Assembly: GCF_000814325.1 (NCBI RefSeq)
Contig: NZ_JPHF01000003.1
Location: forward strand, 62,001 to 126,000
Direction: 5' to 3'
Source: Flavihumibacter sp. ZG627
GTDB lineage: Bacteria; Bacteroidota; Bacteroidia; Chitinophagales; Chitinophagaceae
Length of the DNA stretch: 64,000 bases
In this document: positions 1 through 6,725 of the stretch, one piece after another
Position numbering within the stretch: position 1 is the stretch's first letter
Layout of the letters: each line of letters starts with the position of its first letter
The notes under the pieces: model-generated
Seen by the model: the letters and a program-made list of their open reading frames with translations, nothing else
Database searches by the model: none
What the model was told of the DNA's origin: nothing
Position numbers and translations under genes: made by a program

Positions 1-44
1 AGGAATGGAGAGAACCAAGTTGTGGGGGGAATTGTTTAAGGTTT

Positions 45-965
45 ATGAGAAGCATTAAACAGATCCATCGGGCGGTTACATCGCCTATTGGTGACCTGAT
101 AACTTTCCGGGCGCTGCCAACAGCCGCCGTCGATTACCTCGATCCATTTTTATTCCTCAATCATCATGGTCCGCAGGTGTATAAGCCCAATAACCGCGGA
201 CTACCATTCGGTCCGCATCCGCACCGGGGCATGGAAACAGTAACGTTCATACTAGACGGTGATATCACCCATTATGATAGCGGGGGGCATGAGAGTGTTA
301 TCAATGCTGGCGGGGTGCAGTGGATGACGGCGGGAAGGGGACTGATCCATGCAGAGGTATCATCCCGCGATTTCAAGCGCGATGGCGGTCCGCTGGAGAT
401 TCTGCAGCTCTGGGTTAATCTTCCCGCGAAGCGGAAAATGACCAGTCCATGGTATGAAGGCAAACAAAAGGAGGAGATCCCCGAAGAGTTATATGATAAT
501 GGAAAGGTGAGGATCCAGCTTGTGAGCGGACCGGTATTGGAACCTGAAACCTCCATGCCGGCACTCAAGGAAAATGTGGAGGTTCCGCTTCAGCCAGCCT
601 TTGCCTCGCCCGGGGGTATCACCCTCCAAACATGGTGGATGAAGCCGGGCGGGAAGCTGGAGCTGGATGTTCCCGAAACGCATACTATATTCTTTTATGT
701 AGTTCGTGGTGGGGTGAATGTGAATGGAGCCGAAGCGAGTGCCCGCCACCTGGTTGAATTCAATTACGGGGGGAGGGACCTGGTGGTTAGCAATCCTGAT
801 GGGGAAACCGAGGCAGTTGTAATATTTGGTCACGCTGAGCCGCTGCATGAACCGGTTGTTTCGCAGGGTCCTTTTGTAATGAATACCGACGAGGAGATCA
901 GGCAGGCATATCTTGATTACCAGGCCGGAGCCTTTGGCGATGTACCGCTTATTGATTCAGACTAA
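45..965 (+). CDS. Pirin family protein
   Basis: A 306-residue bicupin of the pirin family. The metal-binding residues of human pirin (two His, one His, one Glu) are all present: H58 and H60 in FGPHPHRGME, and H102 and E104 in IHAEVS. Pirins bind one Fe or similar ion; bacterial members include quercetin 2,3-dioxygenases and redox-sensing regulators, so the substrate cannot be told from sequence. No signal peptide, so cytoplasmic. The ATG at 45 gives a normal full-length N-terminus. It stands alone, 81 bp before an aminotransferase on the same strand; the link is not obvious. Family assignment is secure, the exact role is not. Confidence 0.93.
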   Translation: MRSIKQIHRAVTSPIGDLITFRALPTAAVDYLDPFLFLNHHGPQVYKPNNRGLPFGPHPHRGMETVTFILDGDITHYDSGGHESVINAGGVQWMTAGRGLIHAEVSSRDFKRDGGPLEILQLWVNLPAKRKMTSPWYEGKQKEEIPEELYDNGKVRIQLVSGPVLEPETSMPALKENVEVPLQPAFASPGGITLQTWWMKPGGKLELDVPETHTIFFYVVRGGVNVNGAEASARHLVEFNYGGRDLVVSNPDGETEAVVIFGHAEPLHEPVVSQGPFVMNTDEEIRQAYLDYQAGAFGDVPLIDSD

Positions 966-1016
966 CAGTTGTTTGTAAAATCTGGGTGGCGGCATATTTC
1001 TTCCGTTTTCTGTTCC

Positions 1017-1024
1017 TACCTTCG
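1017..1024 (+). promoter_or_regulatory. Putative -7 promoter element (TACCTTCG)
   Basis: TACCTTCG matches the Bacteroidota -7 consensus TAnnTTTG at seven of eight positions and lies 22 bp before the ATG of the aminotransferase gene. A matching -33 TTTG is not evident, so the call is tentative. Confidence 0.35.
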
Positions 1025-1046
1025 CAGCGCATAAAAAACGCCTGCA

Positions 1047-2312
1047 ATGAAACTTAGTTACCTGTCGGAGACCCTGATCGGCTCCGAGATCGTGAAGCTT
1101 GGTGGTGAGATCCGTGAGAAGATCCGCCTCGGAGAGAAGATCTTCAATTTTACCGTGGGAGATTTTGACCCGCAGGTTTTTCCTATTCCCAAGGCCCTGG
1201 AAGACGAGATCGTGGAAGCATACCGTGCTCATCTCACCAACTACCCTGCCGCCGAAGGCAACCTCGACCTGAGGGAGGCCATCGCCCAATTCACAAAAGA
1301 AAGAGAGGGACTTGATTATACGCCGGCAGAATACTTGGTGGCAGCGGGTGGAAGGCCGTTGATCTATGCGCTTTTCAGGGCAATCCTCGACCAGGGCGAT
1401 AAAGTAGTTTATGCGGTTCCATCCTGGAACAACAACCATTATACGCATTTCGTGGGAGCTGAGCATGTGGTGGTGGAAGCCGGACCTGAAAATAATTTTA
1501 TGCCTACGGCCGAATCTCTGGCGCCGCTCCTTAAGGGTGCCAGCCTGCTGGCGCTCTGCTCGCCACAGAACCCTACAGGAACCGTTTTCAGCAAAGAAGA
1601 ACTGGAAAAGATCTGTGACCTGGTGCTGGCAGAAAATGCTTCCCGCAAGCCCGAAGAGAAAAAACTTTATGTGATGTATGACCAGATGTACTGGCATCTC
1701 ACTTATGGCGATATCCAACATTATAATCCAGTAGGTCTGCGCCCTCAAATGCGCGACTATACCATCTATATCGATGCCATTTCAAAGGTGTTCGCCGCAA
1801 CGGGAGTAAGGGTGGGATGGAGTTTCGGTCCCGCTACCGTCATCTCTATAATGAAGGCTATCCTGACCCATGTGGGTGCCTGGGCACCGATGGCGGAGCA
1901 AAAAGCCATGGCGAAATTCCTGGGAAGGTCTGCCGAGATCGACCAGTATCTTTCTCATTTCAAGGGGGAAGTGGAAGAGCGCCTGAGAAGGATCTTCGAT
2001 GGATTGCAGGCACTGAAGGCGGAGGGTTTTGGCGTTGATGCCATCACTCCGCAGGCGGCGATCTATCTCACAATAAAGGTAGACCTGGTGGGAAAGACCA
2101 CGGCAACGGGCAAGCTGCTTGAGAAGCAAGCTGATGTATCCGATTACCTGCTGAATGAAGCCAAGCTGGCGGTGGTACCCTTTTATGCTTTCGGTGCTGC
2201 CAAGACCTCCCCATGGTACCGCCTCAGTGTAGGCACCTGCCGCAAGGAAGAGATCGACGGCATGCTGGGATTGCTGAAGGATGCGTTAAGTAAACTGGCC
2301 TTACCCGTCTGA
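1047..2312 (+). CDS. PLP-dependent class I/II aminotransferase
   Basis: A 421-residue fold-type I aminotransferase. Visible landmarks are N175 in the NPTG motif, D212 in the YDQMYW segment that contacts the pyridine nitrogen, and the Schiff-base lysine K247 in SKVFAATGVR. This places it near aspartate/kynurenine-type transaminases, but the amino donor is not evident. A TACCTTCG element ends 22 bp before the ATG and resembles the Bacteroidota -7 box. The last codons (LPV stop) lie inside a perfect palindrome shared with the convergent malic enzyme gene, so the C-terminus may have been altered by that element. Confidence 0.92.
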   Translation: MKLSYLSETLIGSEIVKLGGEIREKIRLGEKIFNFTVGDFDPQVFPIPKALEDEIVEAYRAHLTNYPAAEGNLDLREAIAQFTKEREGLDYTPAEYLVAAGGRPLIYALFRAILDQGDKVVYAVPSWNNNHYTHFVGAEHVVVEAGPENNFMPTAESLAPLLKGASLLALCSPQNPTGTVFSKEELEKICDLVLAENASRKPEEKKLYVMYDQMYWHLTYGDIQHYNPVGLRPQMRDYTIYIDAISKVFAATGVRVGWSFGPATVISIMKAILTHVGAWAPMAEQKAMAKFLGRSAEIDQYLSHFKGEVEERLRRIFDGLQALKAEGFGVDAITPQAAIYLTIKVDLVGKTTATGKLLEKQADVSDYLLNEAKLAVVPFYAFGAAKTSPWYRLSVGTCRKEEIDGMLGLLKDALSKLALPV

Positions 2313-2344
2313 CGTCTGTCCTGACAGACGTCAGACGGGTAAGG
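2299..2344. repeat. Perfect 46-bp palindrome between convergent genes (repeat family copy 1)
   Basis: Two 22-bp arms (2299-2320 and 2323-2344) are perfect inverse complements around a 2-bp centre. The palindrome holds the last codons and stop of both convergent genes, so both proteins end in Leu-Pro-Val. The inner 18 bp of each arm match the second copy at 41996-42053 as ACCCRTCYGACGYCTGTC, where every R or Y difference is compensated in the opposite arm. No T-run follows on either strand, so a rho-independent terminator is not the simplest reading, although a 22-bp stem could protect 3' ends. Confidence 0.9.
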
Positions 2345-3512
2345 GGGTGGCGGCTTTGACGGCCTCGGCTACCCTTGCGGCCACGGAGGGATCGAGGGGG
2401 GAAGGGATGATGGCGTCGTGCATCGGGTCTTCCACGCAGGAGGCGATAGCATGCGCCGCAGCCAGTTTCATCGCCATAGTGATTCGCGAGGCGCCGGCAT
2501 CGAGGGCGCCGCGGAATATTCCGGGGAAACAAAGCACATTATTCACCTGGTTGGGAAAATCGCTGCGGCCGGTTGCAACAACAGCGGCGCCACCCTGGAA
2601 GGCTTCTTCGGGGAAGATCTCGGGAGTAGGATTAGCCAGCGCGAAGATGATAGGATCCTTCGCCATGATCCTGATATCATCGGCATGCAGGAGTCCGGGT
2701 TTACTCACACCAATAAATACATCAGCTTTCTGCAACGCATCGTGGAGGCCGCCTTTGAGGTTGCCCAGATTGAAAAACTGCAGAAGGGCCATTTTTTCTT
2801 TATTCAGATCGGGCCTTGACCGATGGATGATTCCTTTGCTATCACAAATGATAACATCCCTTACCGGCGAGCAATCTTCACCGGCACCCGAACCAATACA
2901 TTTGAGCATTTTGCCGATGGCAGTACCTGCCGCTCCTGCCCCATTGATGACTACACGAAGATCTTCGAATTTCTTACCGATATGCTTAGCCGCATTTATC
3001 AATCCCGCCAGAACAACAATGGCCGTTCCATGTTGGTCGTCATGAAAAACAGGAATGCCCAGGTCCTGCAGACTTTCTTCGATCTCAAAGCATCGGGGAG
3101 CTGAAATATCTTCGAGGTTGATGGCACCAAACACGGGTGCGATATTGCGGATGGTACGAATGATCTCTTCTGTATCCTGGGTATTGAGGCAGATGGGAAA
3201 AGCATTGATGCCGGCGAATTTTTTAAAGAGCATTGCTTTCCCTTCCATAACAGGAATGGCGGCCAGGGGGCCTATATTTCCTAATCCAAGTACAGCCGAA
3301 CCATCGCTGATAACGGCTACCATATTGCCTTTCAGCGTATAGGTATAAACGTCAGAAGGATTACGCGCAATAGCAAGACAGGGTTGTGCCACACCCGGCG
3401 AGTAGGCCATCGAAAGCTGGTCGATGGTTTCAATTTCCATCTTGTTTGTGATAGCGATCTTGCCTTTTAGTTGTTGGTGCAGTTGGAGGGATGCTTCAAA
3501 ATAATCTTTCAT
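2331..3512 (-). CDS. NADP/NAD-dependent malic enzyme (short form)
   Basis: Malic enzyme catalyses oxidative decarboxylation of malate to pyruvate, giving NAD(P)H. At 393 residues it is the short form, without the C-terminal phosphotransacetylase-like domain of MaeB. Recognisable features are Y37 in AYSPGVAQPC, the catalytic lysine K92 in MEGKAMLFK, the metal-binding E134-D135 and D158-D159 (HDDQHGTA), and the Rossmann motif GAGAAG at 191-196. The start at 3512 fits the family. The final residues come from the palindrome at 2299-2344. Cofactor preference cannot be read by eye. Confidence 0.95.
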   Translation of the reverse strand: MKDYFEASLQLHQQLKGKIAITNKMEIETIDQLSMAYSPGVAQPCLAIARNPSDVYTYTLKGNMVAVISDGSAVLGLGNIGPLAAIPVMEGKAMLFKKFAGINAFPICLNTQDTEEIIRTIRNIAPVFGAINLEDISAPRCFEIEESLQDLGIPVFHDDQHGTAIVVLAGLINAAKHIGKKFEDLRVVINGAGAAGTAIGKMLKCIGSGAGEDCSPVRDVIICDSKGIIHRSRPDLNKEKMALLQFFNLGNLKGGLHDALQKADVFIGVSKPGLLHADDIRIMAKDPIIFALANPTPEIFPEEAFQGGAAVVATGRSDFPNQVNNVLCFPGIFRGALDAGASRITMAMKLAAAHAIASCVEDPMHDAIIPSPLDPSVAARVAEAVKAATPLPV

Positions 3513-3633
3513 GATGAATCATTTTTGAGCCAATGAAGAACGCCTGCCATTGCAAATGTAGTTAAGCAAATGATACTTCACTTAAGCATACCGAAAGTGA
3601 AGATGAAGTTTGAGGAAGCGGGATATTGGGCCA

Positions 3634-3661
3634 ATAAAAAAAGGCCGTCGCAGGACGGCCT
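3634..3661 (-). terminator. Rho-independent terminator
   Basis: An 8-bp stem (AGGCCGTC/GACGGCCT, loop GCAG) at 3642-3661 is followed on the minus strand by seven T residues. It lies 21 bp past the stop of the small minus-strand gene 3683-3928 and shows that the gene pair is transcribed. Confidence 0.85.
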
Positions 3662-3682
3662 AAATATTTCACATGCCTGGAA

Positions 3683-3928
3683 TCAATTCTTGTTACATAA
3701 AAAAACAAAACCTTTTTCACCCTGGGAGATGGTTTGCATGATGCGTTTGGTATCGCAAAAAACTTTGAGTTTATTACAATCGATCACTTCAAAAACACGT
3801 GAAAATGTTGCAGAAGTCTCTACATCCATCAATAAGCCATTCAGGCGGTTCAATTCCCGTTCCATGGCCTCGTTGTCATCGAGAGCATGCTTAACCAAAA
3901 CAAGCAAATCACGGTTAGGTGTTTTCAT
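3683..3928 (-). CDS. Small hypothetical protein (81 aa)
   Basis: I do not recognise this protein. It is hydrophilic, with an acidic central stretch (DDNEAMEREL) and four cysteine-or-aromatic-rich C-terminal turns (DCNKLKVFCD, FVFLCNKN); there is no signal peptide or membrane segment. The start at 3928 is chosen because it follows the stop of the upstream lipoprotein gene by 10 bp; an in-frame ATG at 3952 would overlap that gene by 14 bp. The pair ends in a strong terminator, which supports it as a real gene over the longer antisense frame on the plus strand. Confidence 0.6.
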   Translation of the reverse strand: MKTPNRDLLVLVKHALDDNEAMERELNRLNGLLMDVETSATFSRVFEVIDCNKLKVFCDTKRIMQTISQGEKGFVFLCNKN

Positions 3929-3938
3929 TACATCAGAT

Positions 3939-4070
3939 TTAATAACCAACATAACCTTTGTTCATGTTGCAACCGCAGCCTTTACCACCTATCTTGGCTC
4001 CGCTGGTGCAGCTTACTGCAACACTACTGATCAGAATAACGAGAACGACGTAAAACAGCGTCTTCTTCAT
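3939..4070 (-). CDS. Tiny cysteine-rich lipoprotein (43 aa)
   Basis: A 43-residue open frame starting at ATG 4070: MKKT, a hydrophobic core, then a lipobox AVSC with the lipidated Cys at position 21. The mature part is only 23 residues, rich in Gly and Cys (GGKGCGCNMNKGYVGY). It is divergent from the glycosyltransferase gene (50 bp between starts) and probably heads a two-gene transcript with the 81-residue protein, ending at the terminator at 3634-3661. The lipoprotein reading is strong; function is unknown. The CGC motif could bind a metal or form a disulfide, which is inference only. Confidence 0.7.
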   Translation of the reverse strand: MKKTLFYVVLVILISSVAVSCTSGAKIGGKGCGCNMNKGYVGY

Positions 4071-4120
4071 ATTTTAGATTTTCAATTTAAACTAATTTCT
4101 AAAGAAAATAGTATGTTGTA

Positions 4121-5161
4121 TTGACTCAATTTTCAAATTTCCCTTCAAATATTGCACAAAATACCCGGATCCTGGTTTCCCCACTGGATTGGGGGTTGGG
4201 ACATGCAACGCGGTGTATACCTTTAATTGATGCCCTCATCAACCGATATAATGCACGAATTACAGTGGCGGCGGAAGGTGCCCAGCGGGCTGTGATCCAG
4301 GAAGCTTTTCCTTCTTTACCCTTTCTTTCCATACCCGGATACCAAATAAAATATCACAAAAACCGAGCCGCAACCATAGCCGGATTGGCGCTTTCATTAC
4401 CCCGCATTGTGCGCACCATTGAGCTGGAGCGGCAATGGCTGACTGACCTGCTGCGTCATGAATCCTTTGACCACATCATCAGTGACAACCGGTATGGGTT
4501 ATGGCATCCCACTATACCATCCTACCTTCTGACCCATCAGCTACTGGTCAAAACGGCATTCGGGTCCATCGCTGACAGGCTGGTTCAGCGCCGCCTATAC
4601 AAATGGATCGATCGCTTTACAGAATGCTGGGTGCCCGATTATGAATCAGAGCCATCGCTAGGTGGAAAGCTATCCCACCCCAAAAAGATGCCGGCTATTC
4701 CTGTCCGCTACATGGGGCCGCTAAGCCGGCTAAAGCCAGTTATGGCCGATGGAAAAATTGAATTGCTGGCTATACTTTCAGGTCCGGAGCCCCAGCGCAG
4801 TCTGCTGGAAAAGAAAATCAGGGAGCAGTGGGAGAAGAACCCGGGTGAGTGTATGGTTATGGTGCAGGGTTTGCCGGGAGGCGAAACAAGGATCAGCCAC
4901 CAAAACAATCTTACCATCTACAACCATGTAAACGGCGACGCGCTTTCCCAACTGGTAGCCAATGCCTCCATGATAGTTTGCCGGAGTGGGTATAGTTCCA
5001 TGATGGACCTGCTTCCACTGGGCAAGGATTGTGTGGTGGTACCAACGCCGGGACAAACAGAGCAGGAGTACCTCGTCAGGTTCCTCGCCTCCGCGGAAAG
5101 AGTGCGAATGATGTTGCAGAAAGATTTTGACCTGGCCAGTATCCTGCAGCCGGGCAGGTAA
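4121..5161 (+). CDS. MurG-like glycosyltransferase (GT-B fold)
   Basis: A 346-residue protein with the glycosyltransferase family 28 outline. It has an N-terminal WGLGHATRCIPL segment equivalent to the glycine-rich loop of MurG-type enzymes, and a C-terminal donor-site region with CRSGYSSMMDLL and PTPGQTEQEYL. Such proteins are often annotated as UDP-N-acetylglucosamine:LPS transferase-like. No ATG exists between the upstream stop (4109) and the conserved N-terminus, so TTG at 4121 is the likely start. The sugar donor and acceptor are unknown. A DMT permease follows 13 bp downstream. Confidence 0.8.
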   Translation: MTQFSNFPSNIAQNTRILVSPLDWGLGHATRCIPLIDALINRYNARITVAAEGAQRAVIQEAFPSLPFLSIPGYQIKYHKNRAATIAGLALSLPRIVRTIELERQWLTDLLRHESFDHIISDNRYGLWHPTIPSYLLTHQLLVKTAFGSIADRLVQRRLYKWIDRFTECWVPDYESEPSLGGKLSHPKKMPAIPVRYMGPLSRLKPVMADGKIELLAILSGPEPQRSLLEKKIREQWEKNPGECMVMVQGLPGGETRISHQNNLTIYNHVNGDALSQLVANASMIVCRSGYSSMMDLLPLGKDCVVVPTPGQTEQEYLVRFLASAERVRMMLQKDFDLASILQPGR

Positions 5162-5169
5162 TATCTTTG
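5162..5169 (+). promoter_or_regulatory. -7 promoter element TATCTTTG, near-leaderless
   Basis: TATCTTTG fits the Bacteroidota -7 consensus TAnnTTTG exactly and begins directly after the glycosyltransferase stop. The ATG of the DMT permease starts 5 bp after it, so transcription from this box would begin at or beside the start codon. No clear -33 TTTG at the expected spacing. Confidence 0.45.
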
Positions 5170-5174
5170 CGACC

Positions 5175-6092
5175 ATGACCGCATCAGTTTCGCGAAGCAT
5201 TCAACCACACATGGCCGTACTGGCCGCCAATATTTTTTTCGCGATCAATTTCATTGCGGTGCCCCATCTCACCAATGGTTTTATTGCTCCTGCAGCTATC
5301 AACCTGCTCAGGGTTGGAATCAGTGTATTATTATTCTGGATGCTGCTGTTGTTCAAACCTTCTTTTGCCGGGATAAAGAAAAAGGACCTCCCCCGATTTT
5401 TACTCTGTTCCCTCACGGGGGTGGTGATCAACCAGATACTTTTCATTAAGGGGCTTTCGTTAACACTTCCCATCCATGCAGCCCTGCTGGCTTTGGGCAC
5501 ACCGATATTTATAACTTTTGTGGCAGCCTGGCTCGACAAAGAATCGCTCACCTTATTAAAGATCTTAGGTCTGGCGTTGGGTGTTGGCGGGGCGTTGATA
5601 CTGGTAACGGGTAAAGAGGGAACGGCAGAGGCAAAAGATATAGTGCTGGGAAATATCCTGGTGATCATCAATGCCATTTCCTATGCGTTTTATTTCAGCC
5701 TGGTGAAGCCGCTGATGAAAGAATACAGGCCGCTGCATGTACTGCGCTGGATCTTCACACTCGGCTTGCCTTTCATGCTTGCCTTTGGGTGGAGCTCCTT
5801 AACAGAAGTGGATTGGAAGCAATTCGGAGAGTTGGAGTGGGCCTCAATAATTATGGTGGTAGTTGCCGCCACCTTCCTGGCTTATCTCTTTAATTTGTAC
5901 GGAATAAATCAACTGGGGGCAGGTGCTACGGGAGCCTATATTTATACGCAGCCGGTATTCGCCACTATACTTTCTGTATGGCTTATGGGAGAGCAACTGA
6001 CTGCAACCAAAATTGCAGCAGCGATATTAATATTTGCGGGTGTTTGGCTGGTAGGAAAGAAGCGCCCTGTTCTCAATCCTCGCCCTGCTTAG
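5175..6092 (+). CDS. EamA/DMT-family permease
   Basis: A drug/metabolite transporter of 305 residues with about ten hydrophobic segments arranged as two EamA repeats. The first begins at MAVLAANIFFAINFIA; the second follows KDIVLGNILVIINAISYAFYFSLV. The family exports amino acids, nucleosides or drugs; the substrate is not predictable. The start at 5175 is preferred over one at 5127, which would overlap the glycosyltransferase. Its 3' end overlaps the convergent SixA-like gene by 20 bp. Confidence 0.88.
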   Translation: MTASVSRSIQPHMAVLAANIFFAINFIAVPHLTNGFIAPAAINLLRVGISVLLFWMLLLFKPSFAGIKKKDLPRFLLCSLTGVVINQILFIKGLSLTLPIHAALLALGTPIFITFVAAWLDKESLTLLKILGLALGVGGALILVTGKEGTAEAKDIVLGNILVIINAISYAFYFSLVKPLMKEYRPLHVLRWIFTLGLPFMLAFGWSSLTEVDWKQFGELEWASIIMVVVAATFLAYLFNLYGINQLGAGATGAYIYTQPVFATILSVWLMGEQLTATKIAAAILIFAGVWLVGKKRPVLNPRPA

Positions 6093-6570
6093 GCGAATCG
6101 AAGAAGAGGAATTTCTTCCTGGCCGCTTCAAAATCGGCCCAGTGTTTTGTATCAATATCCACAGCAAATATGGAGCAGGTGGGCATATTGTCAATACGGG
6201 AATCAGTGAGCTGGTTCACAAATTCGGTGATACCGGGATTGTGACCGAACACTGCAATTGAATCATAACGATCATCAACAGCCGATATCACAGCAAAGTA
6301 TTGACTGGCCGGAGCATGGTATAAAGATTCTTCTAACTGAAGCTCTTCAACCGAGCGGCCATATGCCTTGATAAAATGGGATGCGGTCTGGAGAGCGCGT
6401 TTTGCAGTAGAGGTGACAAATGCATCGATGTGGATCTTTTTTTTAAGCAGGCGCTGCGCCATTTCCGGCGCATTACGCTGCCCACGATCATTCAAAGGAC
6501 GATTAAAATCAGAGAGTGATAAGTCACCCCAACTACTTTTGGCATGGCGCACTACGTAAAGTGTTTTCAT
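6073..6570 (-). CDS. SixA-type histidine phosphatase
   Basis: A 165-residue member of the histidine phosphatase (RHG) superfamily. The signature is VVRHAKSSW, with the nucleophile H9, and the second catalytic His lies in FGHNPG. SixA of E. coli dephosphorylates phosphohistidine on phosphotransfer proteins; relatives in Bacteroidota are common and their target is unknown. The start at 6570 is chosen over TTG at 6576 because it is ATG and follows a -7 box by only three bases. The 3' end overlaps the DMT permease gene by 20 bp. Confidence 0.88.
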   Translation of the reverse strand: MKTLYVVRHAKSSWGDLSLSDFNRPLNDRGQRNAPEMAQRLLKKKIHIDAFVTSTAKRALQTASHFIKAYGRSVEELQLEESLYHAPASQYFAVISAVDDRYDSIAVFGHNPGITEFVNQLTDSRIDNMPTCSIFAVDIDTKHWADFEAARKKFLFFDSPKQGED

Positions 6571-6573
6571 AAT

Positions 6574-6581
6574 CAAAAGTA
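6574..6581 (-). promoter_or_regulatory. -7 promoter element TACTTTTG, near-leaderless
   Basis: TACTTTTG on the minus strand matches TAnnTTTG exactly. A TTG lies 20 bp upstream, in the place expected for the -33 element. The ATG at 6570 follows after three bases, so the SixA-like mRNA is probably leaderless. Confidence 0.5.
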
Positions 6582-6725
6582 GCTGGGTTTTGTGACTGGG
6601 ACAAGCCCTGGCTGGTCATAGGTTGGATAATAAAAACGGTTGGTCGCATTTTAGCAACAAAAACATTGCCAGAGTCATGGTAAGTTCAATAATAAAGAGC
6701 AATCTTGTCTAAACGTTGACGTAAA

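Noticed and set aside
489-1748. Long antisense frames under the pirin and aminotransferase genes
   Set aside because: Their translations show no family motif; the plus-strand genes have full catalytic signatures.
2299-2344. Classic bidirectional rho-independent terminator
   Set aside because: No T-run on either side, and the arms extend into both coding regions; a dispersed palindrome shared with 41996-42053 explains it better.
3570-4124. Plus-strand frame of 184 codons over the small lipoprotein and 81-residue genes
   Set aside because: It is antisense to two coherent small genes, contains the minus-strand terminator, and its translation has no domain, signal or composition typical of a protein.
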